A model generated the notes under the pieces. The model worked only from the letters and a program-made list of their open reading frames with translations. It had not been told where the DNA came from and searched no databases. Shown here piece by piece: positions 22,280 to 29,594 of a stretch of DNA of 30,166 nucleotides. The position numbers and the translations under genes are program-made. Location of the stretch: assembly GCA_903831635.1 (NCBI GenBank), contig CAIKYN010000378.1, positions 1 to 30,166 on the forward strand, given 5' to 3'. Numbering within the stretch: position 1 is the first letter of the stretch; every line of letters begins with the position of its first letter. The DNA is from an uncultured Spartobacteria bacterium (GTDB taxonomy: Bacteria > Verrucomicrobiota > Verrucomicrobiia > Chthoniobacterales > UBA6821).

Positions 22280-23491
22280 ATGTCACGCAGCTACATCTTC
22301 TCTTCCGAATCCGTCGGCGAAGGCCACCCCGACAAAGTTTGCGATACTATTTCTGACGCTATCCTCGATGCCTGCCTGACCCTGGACCCCACCAGCCGGG
22401 TCGCCTGTGAGACCTATGCCAAGAGCAATATCGTGGTGATCGGTGGCGAGATCACCATTCCCAAGCTCAAGAGCGCCCCACTCGAATCCGCTCTGAATCT
22501 GGGCAAGATCGTCCGCGATGCGATCCGCGAGATCGGTTACCACCACAACGACGACGTCTTCCACGCCGACTCCGTCTTCATCAACAACATCATCACCTCG
22601 CAGAGCCCCGACATCGCACAGGGTGTCGATGCCAAGAAGGCCGAGGGAAAGAAAACCGCCGAGCAGGGTGCCGGAGACCAGGGACTCATGTTTGGCTATG
22701 CCTGCGACGAGACTCCGGAGCTCATGCCGGCCCCAATCATGTATGCCCACCGCCTTGGTCGCGAACTTACCCGCCTTCGCAAAAGCGGTGCGGCCAAGTG
22801 GCTCCGCCCCGATGCAAAGAGCCAAGTCTCCGTCGAGTATGTCGACGGGAAGCCAACACGCGTCGTCAATGTTGTGATCTCCACCCAGCATGCAGAAGGA
22901 ACTTCCCACAAGGAGATCGAGAAGTTCTGCATCGAGAAGGTGATCCGCAAGGTCATCCCCGCCAAGATGCTGACGAAGAAGACCGAGTTCCTCATCAACC
23001 CAACCGGACGTTTCGTGATCGGAGGCCCTCAAGGGGATACCGGTCTTACTGGTCGCAAGATCATCGTCGATACCTACGGCGGAATGGGCCGCCACGGTGG
23101 TGGCGCCTTCTCCGGAAAGGATCCCACGAAGGTCGATCGCTCCGCTGCCTACATGGGCCGCTACGTGGCGAAGAATGTTGTCGCTGCAGGCCTTGCCGCT
23201 CGCTGCGAGGTCCAATTCGCCTATGCAATCGGCCATCCTGATCCCGTCTCGATCCACATCGACACCTTCGGCACTGCTACGGTTCCCGAGGAAGCGATCG
23301 AGATCGCCGTGAAGAAGACCTTCGGCTTCAAACCCTCCGAGATCATCAGTCAGCTCAAACTCCGTCGCCCGATCTACTCGAAGACCACTAACTATGGTCA
23401 CTTCGGCAAGAACGATGCCGACATCACCTGGGAGAAGACCGATAAGGCCGCATCTCTCAAGAAGGCAGCCCTCGCCGCCGCCAAACTCTAA
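22280..23491 (+). CDS. metK: S-adenosylmethionine synthase
   Basis: This 403-residue enzyme makes SAM from methionine and ATP. Start MSRSYIFSSESVGEGHPDKV; seen are the GHPDK motif, GAGDQGLMFGYA (residue ~115 onward), and the glycine-rich loop GGGAFSGKDPTKVDRS. A TTG 33 bases upstream in frame would add eleven residues, but the family start is the ATG. The DNA is GC-rich with strong codon bias, consistent with high expression. ahcY follows after 42 bases on the same strand, and a SahR-like regulator lies divergently upstream, so synthesis and recycling of SAM are linked at one locus. The length is close to the bacterial norm (about 385-400). Confidence 0.98.
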   Translation: MSRSYIFSSESVGEGHPDKVCDTISDAILDACLTLDPTSRVACETYAKSNIVVIGGEITIPKLKSAPLESALNLGKIVRDAIREIGYHHNDDVFHADSVFINNIITSQSPDIAQGVDAKKAEGKKTAEQGAGDQGLMFGYACDETPELMPAPIMYAHRLGRELTRLRKSGAAKWLRPDAKSQVSVEYVDGKPTRVVNVVISTQHAEGTSHKEIEKFCIEKVIRKVIPAKMLTKKTEFLINPTGRFVIGGPQGDTGLTGRKIIVDTYGGMGRHGGGAFSGKDPTKVDRSAAYMGRYVAKNVVAAGLAARCEVQFAYAIGHPDPVSIHIDTFGTATVPEEAIEIAVKKTFGFKPSEIISQLKLRRPIYSKTTNYGHFGKNDADITWEKTDKAASLKKAALAAAKL

Positions 23492-23533
23492 TCAACCCCA
23501 TTACCTAGACCCGATCACCTAATCCCTCATTTT

Positions 23534-24946
23534 ATGACCAACAAAACCGATTACAAAGTAGCCGATATCACGCTCGCCGACTGGGGCCGCAAGGAGATCA
23601 ACATCGCCGAGCAGGAAATGCCAGGCCTCATGTCGATCCGCAAAAAGTATGCTCAAGACAAGCCCCTCAAGGGTGTGCGCATCACCGGGTCACTCCACAT
23701 GACCATCCAGACGGCGGTCCTCATCGAGACCCTCACCGATCTCGGTGCCGATGTTCGATGGGCCAGCTGCAACATTTTCTCAACCCAGGATCAGGCCGCC
23801 GCGGCGATCGCCGTGACCGGCGTCCCCGTCTTCGCCTGGAAGGGCGAGAGCCTCGAGGAGTATTGGTGGTGCACCTACAAGGCCATCTCCTTCGATGGTG
23901 GCAAGGGTCCCCAGATGGTCGTCGATGACGGTGGCGACGTGACCCTCCTCCTCCACAAGGGTTACGAGCTTGAGGAAGGTGACGACTGGGTCAACACCCC
24001 CTCCTCCAACCACGAGGAGCAGGTCATCAAGGACCTCCTTAAGCAGGTTTACAAAGAGAACCCCACCCGCTGGCACGATATCGTGAAGGAATGGCGTGGT
24101 GTCTCCGAGGAGACCACCACCGGTGTCCATCGCCTCTACAAGCTTCACGAGAAGGGCAAGCTCCTCGTTCCCTCCTTCAACGTGAACGACTCCGTCACCA
24201 AGTCGAAGTTCGACAATCTCTACGGCTGCCGCCACTCCCTCGTCGACGGACTCAACCGTGCAATCGACGTCATGATCTCCGGTAAAGTCGCCGTGATCTG
24301 CGGCTACGGCGATGTTGGCAAGGGTAGCGCCCAGTCCCTTCGCGGACAGGGTGCTCGAGTCATCATCACCGAGATCGATCCGATCAATGCACTCCAGGCC
24401 GCAATGGAGGGCTACGAGGTCACCACGATCGAGGAAACCCTCGGACGCGCCGACATCTACGTCACCACCACCGGCAACGTCGGAGTCATCTCCTACGAAC
24501 ACATGAAGCGCATGAAGGATCAGGCGATCATCTGCAACATCGGTCACTTCGACAACGAGATCGAGGTCGACAAGCTCCAGGCTGACAAGCTGGTCAAGCA
24601 CACAAACATCAAGCCCCAAGTCGACAAGTACACCTTCCCAAACGGTAACGAGATCTTCCTTCTCGCCGAGGGACGCCTTGTGAATCTCGGCTGCGCCACC
24701 GGCCACCCGAGTTTCGTCATGAGCGCCAGCTTCAGTAATCAAACCCTCGCCCAGCTTGAACTCTGGAAGAACCGTGAGACCTACAAGCCAGGCGTCTATG
24801 TCCTGCCCAAGAGGCTCGATGAGGAAGTCGCCCGTCTCCACCTCGACAAGATTGGCGTCAAGCTCACCCAACTCACCAAGGAGCAGGCCGAGTACCTCGA
24901 CGTCTCCGTCGAGGGACCGTATAAACCAGCGCACTATCGCTACTAG
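23534..24946 (+). CDS. ahcY: Adenosylhomocysteinase
   Basis: This 470-residue cytosolic enzyme hydrolyses S-adenosylhomocysteine to adenosine and homocysteine, removing the inhibitor produced by all SAM-dependent methylations. Seen: ADWGRKEINIAEQEMPGL, GVRITGSLHMTIQTAVL, ATFF-equivalent ASCNIFSTQDQAAAAI, the bound-NAD region GKVAVICGYGDVGKGSAQSL, NAS-type FDNLYGCRHSLVDG, and the C-terminal KPAHYRY. The ~40-residue insert with SNHEEQVIKDLLKQ is the form found in many bacteria. It is the second gene of the metK operon and is followed by a strong terminator at 24991. Presence of AhcY means this organism does not rely on the Pfs/LuxS route alone. Confidence 0.98.
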   Translation: MTNKTDYKVADITLADWGRKEINIAEQEMPGLMSIRKKYAQDKPLKGVRITGSLHMTIQTAVLIETLTDLGADVRWASCNIFSTQDQAAAAIAVTGVPVFAWKGESLEEYWWCTYKAISFDGGKGPQMVVDDGGDVTLLLHKGYELEEGDDWVNTPSSNHEEQVIKDLLKQVYKENPTRWHDIVKEWRGVSEETTTGVHRLYKLHEKGKLLVPSFNVNDSVTKSKFDNLYGCRHSLVDGLNRAIDVMISGKVAVICGYGDVGKGSAQSLRGQGARVIITEIDPINALQAAMEGYEVTTIEETLGRADIYVTTTGNVGVISYEHMKRMKDQAIICNIGHFDNEIEVDKLQADKLVKHTNIKPQVDKYTFPNGNEIFLLAEGRLVNLGCATGHPSFVMSASFSNQTLAQLELWKNRETYKPGVYVLPKRLDEEVARLHLDKIGVKLTQLTKEQAEYLDVSVEGPYKPAHYRY

Positions 24947-24951
24947 GTCAA

Positions 24952-24981
24952 TAGACTCTAGGGTTTTAGACTCTAGGATTT
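24952..24981. repeat. Two tandem 15-mers in the ahcY 3' region
   Basis: TAGACTCTAGGGTTT is followed directly by TAGACTCTAGGATTT (14 of 15 identical). The words resemble TTTTAGACTGCTAGG in the repeat at 1554-1579. The pair sits between the ahcY stop and its terminator. Confidence 0.6.
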
Positions 24982-24990
24982 AACTACTTG

Positions 24991-25030
24991 AAAGCCCCGG
25001 TCGCCGAAAAAGGTGGCCGGGGCTTTTTTT
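24991..25030 (+). terminator. Rho-independent terminator of metK-ahcY
   Basis: AAAGCCCCGG.CGCC pairs with GG.GGCCGGGGCTTT, with a short A-rich loop and a run of seven T. It is among the strongest hairpins in the window. Confidence 0.93.
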
Positions 25031-25341
25031 GTTTTATCAAAGGATGTATGTTTAAGGGACTGAGTGATTTCGATGAGCGGTTCTCTTTGCCCTCAATCAC
25101 AATCATTATCTCAATCGAGATGCCCTCTGGAGAAAAGTAATCAAATAACTCTATGATTCTTTTTTTCTACAGCCCACAGAAGGCACGTGGCGCTATCTCC
25201 TCGACCATGTTATTGATGATACATCATACGAGCATCTCTAGCAGAGATGAGCTGATCCCAAACCAAAAAAAGCTCCTCAACCAAACTCCGACTTAAAGTC
25301 TGGGGATAAGCTCCGAGTCTCTAACGCAAGGACGCACGCCC
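25031..25341. other. A+T-richer spacer upstream of the FkbM gene
   Basis: No gene is convincing here. CATCTC-TAGCA-GAGATG (25233-25249) and TGATG-ATA-CATCA just before it are small hairpins. A short open segment ends LLDHVIDDTSYEHL and a stop at about 25241; it could be the tail of a lost gene but matches nothing I recognise. Confidence 0.35.
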
Positions 25342-26088
25342 ATGAAAGTTATTCGAAGCTGCAAACAGATAGGAATCGATATCAGAGATAGAGTTAAGTG
25401 TACTGTGCGGAGGCTTTCAGGAATGGAGCCGTGGATTTTTCGTGATGTACACTCTCCCATTCTGCGTCTCGGAATTGGAGATGGAGCTTGGAGAGTAGCC
25501 CCCCATGCGATCAGACAAGGTGGTATCGTCTATTCAGTAGGTGTTGGTAAAGATATCGGATTCGATCTCGAAATGATTAGTCGCTACGGTGCAGAACTTC
25601 ATGCTTTCGACCCAACACCAATCTCCCAGAGGTGGCTTGAGACCCAGCAGTTGCCCGCAGGATTCCATTTTCACTCCATAGGATTAGGTTCTCAAGATGG
25701 AGTGGTTCGATTCGAACTTCCTCGCAACCACGGAATTTCATTCACCTCGGATCCTGAAATGCTTCAGGAGCCTTCAAAGCAGACGTGCATCGGTCATGTT
25801 TGCCGATTGGAATCATTGCTCCAGAAGCTACAACACTCTAGAATTAATCTACTTAAGATTGATATAGAAGGAGCTGAATACCATATTATCGACGACCTTA
25901 TTAATTCAGCCGATCGGATTGATCAGCTACTCCTTGAGTTTCACCATCGCATGCTGGGTACACGTGATGCCGTTAATCTGACGCGTAATGCCATCCAGCG
26001 ATTACGCTCTGCAGGATACAGAGTCTTTGATGTGTCTCCCCGTGGGATAGAGGTCGGGTTTCTAGGTCCAAGAACCGCCTCCACTTAG
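25342..26088 (+). CDS. FkbM family methyltransferase
   Basis: This 248-residue SAM-dependent methyltransferase is of the FkbM type. Motif I lies in IVYSVGVGKDIGFDLEMISR, followed by HAFDPTPISQRWLETQ (acidic SAM contact), a middle with GLGSQDGVVRFEL, and the family signature LLKIDIEGAEYHIIDDLI. FkbM enzymes O-methylate sugars or small products, often in polysaccharide or natural-product clusters. None is adjacent: ahcY ends upstream and a structured non-coding segment follows. Base and codon use are visibly more A+T-rich than in metK, ahcY or typA, which suggests later acquisition. The ATG is weakly supported, with no clear ribosome-binding site. Confidence 0.88.
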   Translation: MKVIRSCKQIGIDIRDRVKCTVRRLSGMEPWIFRDVHSPILRLGIGDGAWRVAPHAIRQGGIVYSVGVGKDIGFDLEMISRYGAELHAFDPTPISQRWLETQQLPAGFHFHSIGLGSQDGVVRFELPRNHGISFTSDPEMLQEPSKQTCIGHVCRLESLLQKLQHSRINLLKIDIEGAEYHIIDDLINSADRIDQLLLEFHHRMLGTRDAVNLTRNAIQRLRSAGYRVFDVSPRGIEVGFLGPRTAST

Positions 26089-26433
26089 AGAAAGAGTCGT
26101 AGTGAGTTCTAGGTAATTTTTCATCAAACTATAGAGTGGGATTGGGGGATTTAGCTCGCTGCAGAGCATTCCTATCTGGCTACTTTCCTATGAATGTTAG
26201 GTGCTTTTTGTTGCGATTTTTAATCAGGAATTCAGGAAGAACACCTGACATAGATAGACTCGCAAGCTTGCATAGAGAGCTGCACAGACGAGCTCAACCT
26301 GCAGTCAAGGTGCAGGGATTTTCGATGCATCGCTAGGCCTTTAAGCGAAGCAAGCCCCTCGGAAAAGGCGCGAAGAAGTTCGCAAAGAGGAGCCCGGTTG
26401 GGCGGCACATTTTTGTGGGAGCAAAGTGCAGTT
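26089..26433. other. Spacer after the FkbM gene, no convincing gene
   Basis: Only short frames are present. GGGGGATTTAGCTC...GAGC at about 26144-26168 imitates the first third of a tRNA but lacks the rest. From about 26340 a basic plus-strand frame reads KRSKPLGKGAKKFAKRSPVG and runs into the structured segment; it has no start and no family resemblance. Confidence 0.35.
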
Positions 26434-26687
26434 CAAGCTGTAGTTATATTGCCTCTCCGTCTCCCGACGGCCTCACCCTTATCGGGGCTGTACTTCGTAC
26501 AGGCTACTCCGTGATTCCCATCACTCGGCGTTTCGAGCACAGCAGAGCGCCGCGGAGCGCGAAAACCCCAAGCCTCGTTTCTGGGTCGACGGGATTTTGA
26601 TGCTATGGCAAGGCGGCCAAGGTAAGCCGTAGTAGTCCTACGGCGACCGCAGGCCAACACAGCCAGAGCGCAGAAGAACAAGCCTAC
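26434..26687 (-). other. Hairpin-rich structured segment downstream of yebC
   Basis: Four perfect hairpins occur in about 190 bases: CCGTC-TCCC-GACGG (26457-26470), CTGTAC-TTC-GTACAG (26488-26502), GTGAT-TCCC-ATCAC (26511-26524) and GCCGTAG-TAGTC-CTACGGC (26626-26644). A fifth GCGC-rich stem lies near 26547. Read on the minus strand, two loops are GGGA, of GNRA type, so an RNA transcribed with yebC would fold strongly. Open frames cross it on both strands, but none looks like a protein. The segment begins right after the yebC stop. It may be a dispersed repeat or a structured RNA; no known class is recognised. Confidence 0.45.
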
Positions 26688-27419
26688 CTACTTGATCGCG
26701 GTCCAGACGCGATGCACATCATCGTGCTCCTCGAGCGCTTGGAGAAACTCTCCCGCCTCGGCACGCTGTTCATCGGTAAGGGTTGGGTAATTCTTCGCCA
26801 CGTAGCCGATCTCGCTGGTGACGACCTTCCATCCGTTCTCCTTGAGCCAGGTAGTGACGGCCGCCGTGGCAGTGCGGTCGGTGATGAATCGGGCCCCCTT
26901 CTTATCAGTAGGGATGTCATCATTCTGCTCGTGATTCAGAGCCTCGACTTCATTGGCTCCGGCCTCGATGGCGGCTTCCTCGGGATCAACCGAAGTATTA
27001 TCGGTGTAGGCCTCGACGAGTCCCACGTTATCAAAGAGGAACTTGTTACTACCCGGCGTACCGAGTTGTCCCTCGCGGAAAAGAACGCGGATCTCAGGGG
27101 TCGTGCGGTTGGTGTTATCGGTATATACCTCGACAATCAACGGCACCTTGTGAGGGGCATATCCCTCGAAAACAATATGGTCGATGACCGCCTTCTCCCC
27201 TCCAATCCCGGCACCTTTGTTGATCGCTCGGTCGATGACATCCTTGGATACACTCTCAGCACGCGCTTTTTCAAGAGCGGCGAAGAGGCGTGAATTCGTG
27301 GTGGGATCGGCACCACCCTGCCTTGCGGCAATGGTGATTTCCCGGACGAACTTGCCCGTGGACTTTGATTTCTTAAGGGAAGCGACCTCGCGCTTCGCAA
27401 GCAGCCATTGACGACCCAT
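26688..27419 (-). CDS. YebC/PmpR family protein
   Basis: This 243-residue protein is of the YebC/PmpR/TACO1 family. Seen: GKFVREITIAARQGGADPTT, NSRLFAALEKARAESVSKDV, RAINKGAG, FEGYAPHKVPLIVEVYTDNT, NRTTPEIRVLF and GSNKFLFDNVG. Family members were first called transcription regulators; bacterial and mitochondrial members have since been shown to help ribosomes through stalling sequences. The N-terminus MGRQWLLAKREVASLKKSKS differs from the common MAGHSKWxNIKHRK, as in the YeeN-like branch. The gene lies 102 bases downstream of typA on the same strand, so two translation-linked genes may share a transcript. Confidence 0.94.
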   Translation of the reverse strand: MGRQWLLAKREVASLKKSKSTGKFVREITIAARQGGADPTTNSRLFAALEKARAESVSKDVIDRAINKGAGIGGEKAVIDHIVFEGYAPHKVPLIVEVYTDNTNRTTPEIRVLFREGQLGTPGSNKFLFDNVGLVEAYTDNTSVDPEEAAIEAGANEVEALNHEQNDDIPTDKKGARFITDRTATAAVTTWLKENGWKVVTSEIGYVAKNYPTLTDEQRAEAGEFLQALEEHDDVHRVWTAIK

Positions 27420-27521
27420 GATGAGTAGTGGGGTAAAAAGGTTGGAAAGTTAAAACAGAGAAAGGGGAGGCATCAAGGAAATCGACAACCCATCGCCTGA
27501 TGCCCCCATATTCTGGATGAT

Positions 27522-29351
27522 TTACTCGTCGGCGACAACAGGCGTCGAGCTGGCACGCTTGCGGGCCGTGGCGTCGAGAAGCTTCTTGCGGAGACGGATG
27601 CTGAGCGGAGTCACCTCGACATACTCATCGGGGGCGATGTACTCAAGCGAGCGCTCGAGGCTCATCTTGAGGGGAGGCGAGAGGGAGACACCCTTGCCAT
27701 CGCCCGAGCTACGCATGTTGTTCAAGGTTTTTGCCTTGCAGACGTTGACCGGCATATCATCTGCACGGGAGTTCTCACCCACGATCATTCCCACATAGAC
27801 ATCATCCTGAGGAGAGACGAAGAGACGTCCGCGCTCCTGGATCTTCTCCATCGAGTAGGCCATCGCCGTTCCAGCCTCCATGGCGATCAGAACGCCGTTG
27901 TTACGGGTCGGGATCTCACCCTTGTACTCGGCATACTCCTTGAAGATATGCGACATGATACCGGCACCCTTGGTCAGGTTGACCAGGTCGGTTTCAAATC
28001 CGATAAGTCCGCGGGTCGGAGCCTCAGCCTGAACGGTGACGCTCTTGGTCTTGTGATCCATGTTGACGATTTCGGCCTTACGACCGGCAAGGCTCTGAAG
28101 AATGTCGCCGAGATTATCGGGCGGTACATCGACATAGACATTCTCGATTGGCTCGAGAAGCTTGCCACCCTCACCACGCTTGTAGATGACCTCAGGACGG
28201 GAAACGAGAAGCTCGAAGCCCTCGCGGCGCATCTGCTCCACGATGACGGCGATCTGCATCTCTCCACGGGCCTTGATCTGGAAGTGACCGGCTAGCTCGG
28301 TCTCCTTGACCTCGATCGAGACATTGGTACGGGTCTCACGGGTGAGACGCTCCTTGATCTGACGTGCAGTAACAAGCTTGCCCTCCTTGCCGACGAGTGG
28401 TCCATCATTGATGCAGATCTTCATCGTGATGGTCGGAGGATCGATATCGACGAAGGCGAGTGGCTCACGGGTCTCGTTATCGGTGATGGTCTCACCAATG
28501 TAGGCCTCCTCGAAACCGCAGATACCGACGATGTCACCGGCGCTGGCTTCCTGAAGCTCGATCTTCTGAAGTCCTTTGTGACCGAAGATGGCTGTGACCG
28601 GCTTTTTCTCTTTTTGGCCATCCTTGTGGATAATGACCACCTGCTCGCCGAGCTTGACCTTGCCGCTGATGATGCGACCGAAGGCGATACGACCGAGGTA
28701 GTCGCTGTAGTCGAGGTTGGAGACAAGCATCTGGAAGTAGTCGACGTCGGACTTCTTCGGAGCGGGGATGTGCTTGATGATCGCCTCATAGAGTGGCTCC
28801 ATCGTGGTGCTCTCCTGATCGATCTCGTTCTTGGCAAAGCCTGCCTTCGCACTCGCGTACACAACAGGGAAGTCGAGCTGCGTGTCGTTCGCACCGAGTT
28901 CGAGGAAGAGCTCGAAGACCATGTCGAGAACCTTGTGCGGGTCTGCGTTTTCACGATCGATCTTGTTAATGACGACGATCGGCTTGAGGCCGTTCTCCAG
29001 AGCCTTCTTCAGCACAAACTTGGTCTGGGCCTGGGGACCACCGAAGGCGTCCACCACGAGAAGCACGCCGTCCACCATCTTCATGATGCGCTCGACCTCA
29101 CCGCCGAAGTCGGCGTGACCCGGGGTGTCGACGATATTGACGTGAAAGTCATTCCACTGGAATGCGGCATTCTTTGCCTTGATGGTGATTCCCTTCTCAC
29201 GCTCGAGATCCATGGAATCCATGATGCGAATTTCCGAAGCCTTGGCCTCGTTAGCGCGGAAAGTGCCCGACTGCTTGAGGAGCTGGTCGACGAGTGTGGT
29301 CTTCCCGTGGTCGACGTGGGCGATGATGGCGATGTTGCGAATATTATCCAT
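27522..29351 (-). CDS. typA: Ribosome-associated GTPase TypA/BipA
   Basis: This 609-residue translational GTPase is complete. The G domain has AHVDHGKTTLVDQLL (G1), the switch I GITIKAKNAAF, DTPGHADFGGEVER (G3) and VINKIDREN (G4). Domain II, an EF-G-like domain (RGEMQIAVIVEQMRREGFEL) and the TypA-specific C-terminus (TKGAGIMSHIFKEYAEYKGE and GEVLSPP-like SLSPPLKMSLE, TPLSIRLRKKLLDA) follow. TypA binds the 70S ribosome and is needed for 50S assembly and growth at low temperature or under stress. It is divergent from the amidotransferase gene and upstream of yebC. Confidence 0.98.
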   Translation of the reverse strand: MDNIRNIAIIAHVDHGKTTLVDQLLKQSGTFRANEAKASEIRIMDSMDLEREKGITIKAKNAAFQWNDFHVNIVDTPGHADFGGEVERIMKMVDGVLLVVDAFGGPQAQTKFVLKKALENGLKPIVVINKIDRENADPHKVLDMVFELFLELGANDTQLDFPVVYASAKAGFAKNEIDQESTTMEPLYEAIIKHIPAPKKSDVDYFQMLVSNLDYSDYLGRIAFGRIISGKVKLGEQVVIIHKDGQKEKKPVTAIFGHKGLQKIELQEASAGDIVGICGFEEAYIGETITDNETREPLAFVDIDPPTITMKICINDGPLVGKEGKLVTARQIKERLTRETRTNVSIEVKETELAGHFQIKARGEMQIAVIVEQMRREGFELLVSRPEVIYKRGEGGKLLEPIENVYVDVPPDNLGDILQSLAGRKAEIVNMDHKTKSVTVQAEAPTRGLIGFETDLVNLTKGAGIMSHIFKEYAEYKGEIPTRNNGVLIAMEAGTAMAYSMEKIQERGRLFVSPQDDVYVGMIVGENSRADDMPVNVCKAKTLNNMRSSGDGKGVSLSPPLKMSLERSLEYIAPDEYVEVTPLSIRLRKKLLDATARKRASSTPVVADE

Positions 29352-29594
29352 GGTCTTTTAAGTAGCCGGTTACTATCTCCATACTGATTGCTCATGTCAA
29401 CGAGGCATGGGGCAGGCGGGTTAAAAAGGTGAAAAAGTAAAAGGTTACAAGATGGCAGAATGAGAGAATACGGCCTGGATAGGGCCCGCCGCGCTAATGT
29501 TCCATTTTTGTAACATAGCGAATTGGCCGTAATTTTGCTGCAAACAGACAAACAACCATTTTAACAATTCAACAGTTTAACACTACAACCACCC
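29352..29594. promoter_or_regulatory. Divergent promoter region between typA and the amidotransferase gene
   Basis: This spacer must hold promoters for both genes, but no clear -35/-10 pair stands out. It contains the purine-rich word run GGTTAAAAAGGTGAAAAAG from 29419, which resembles GGGTAAAAAGGTTGGAAAG at 27431 upstream of yebC, and further TTTAACA words just before the plus-strand start. Confidence 0.4.

Noticed and set aside
22283..23401. Long minus-strand frame of 372 residues opposite metK
   Set aside because: It is the mirror of a strongly GC-biased real gene; its sequence is rich in Asp, Gly, Leu and Val with no domain, and metK is certain.
23780..24934. Minus-strand frame of 384 residues opposite ahcY
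   Set aside because: It is a shadow of ahcY with repetitive acidic composition and no family resemblance.
26144..26210. tRNA-like start (GGGGGATTTAGCTC...GAGC)
   Set aside because: Acceptor-like bases and a D-stem are imitated, but the D-loop lacks GG, and no anticodon arm, T-arm or matching 3' acceptor follows.
26136..26336. 66-residue plus-strand frame after the FkbM gene
   Set aside because: It begins with GTG in a spacer with no ribosome-binding site and shows no recognisable motif.
26415..26681. Small proteins on either strand in the hairpin-rich segment (61 and 82 residues)
   Set aside because: Both frames run through perfect hairpins, are rich in Arg and Ser, and lack a convincing start or family.
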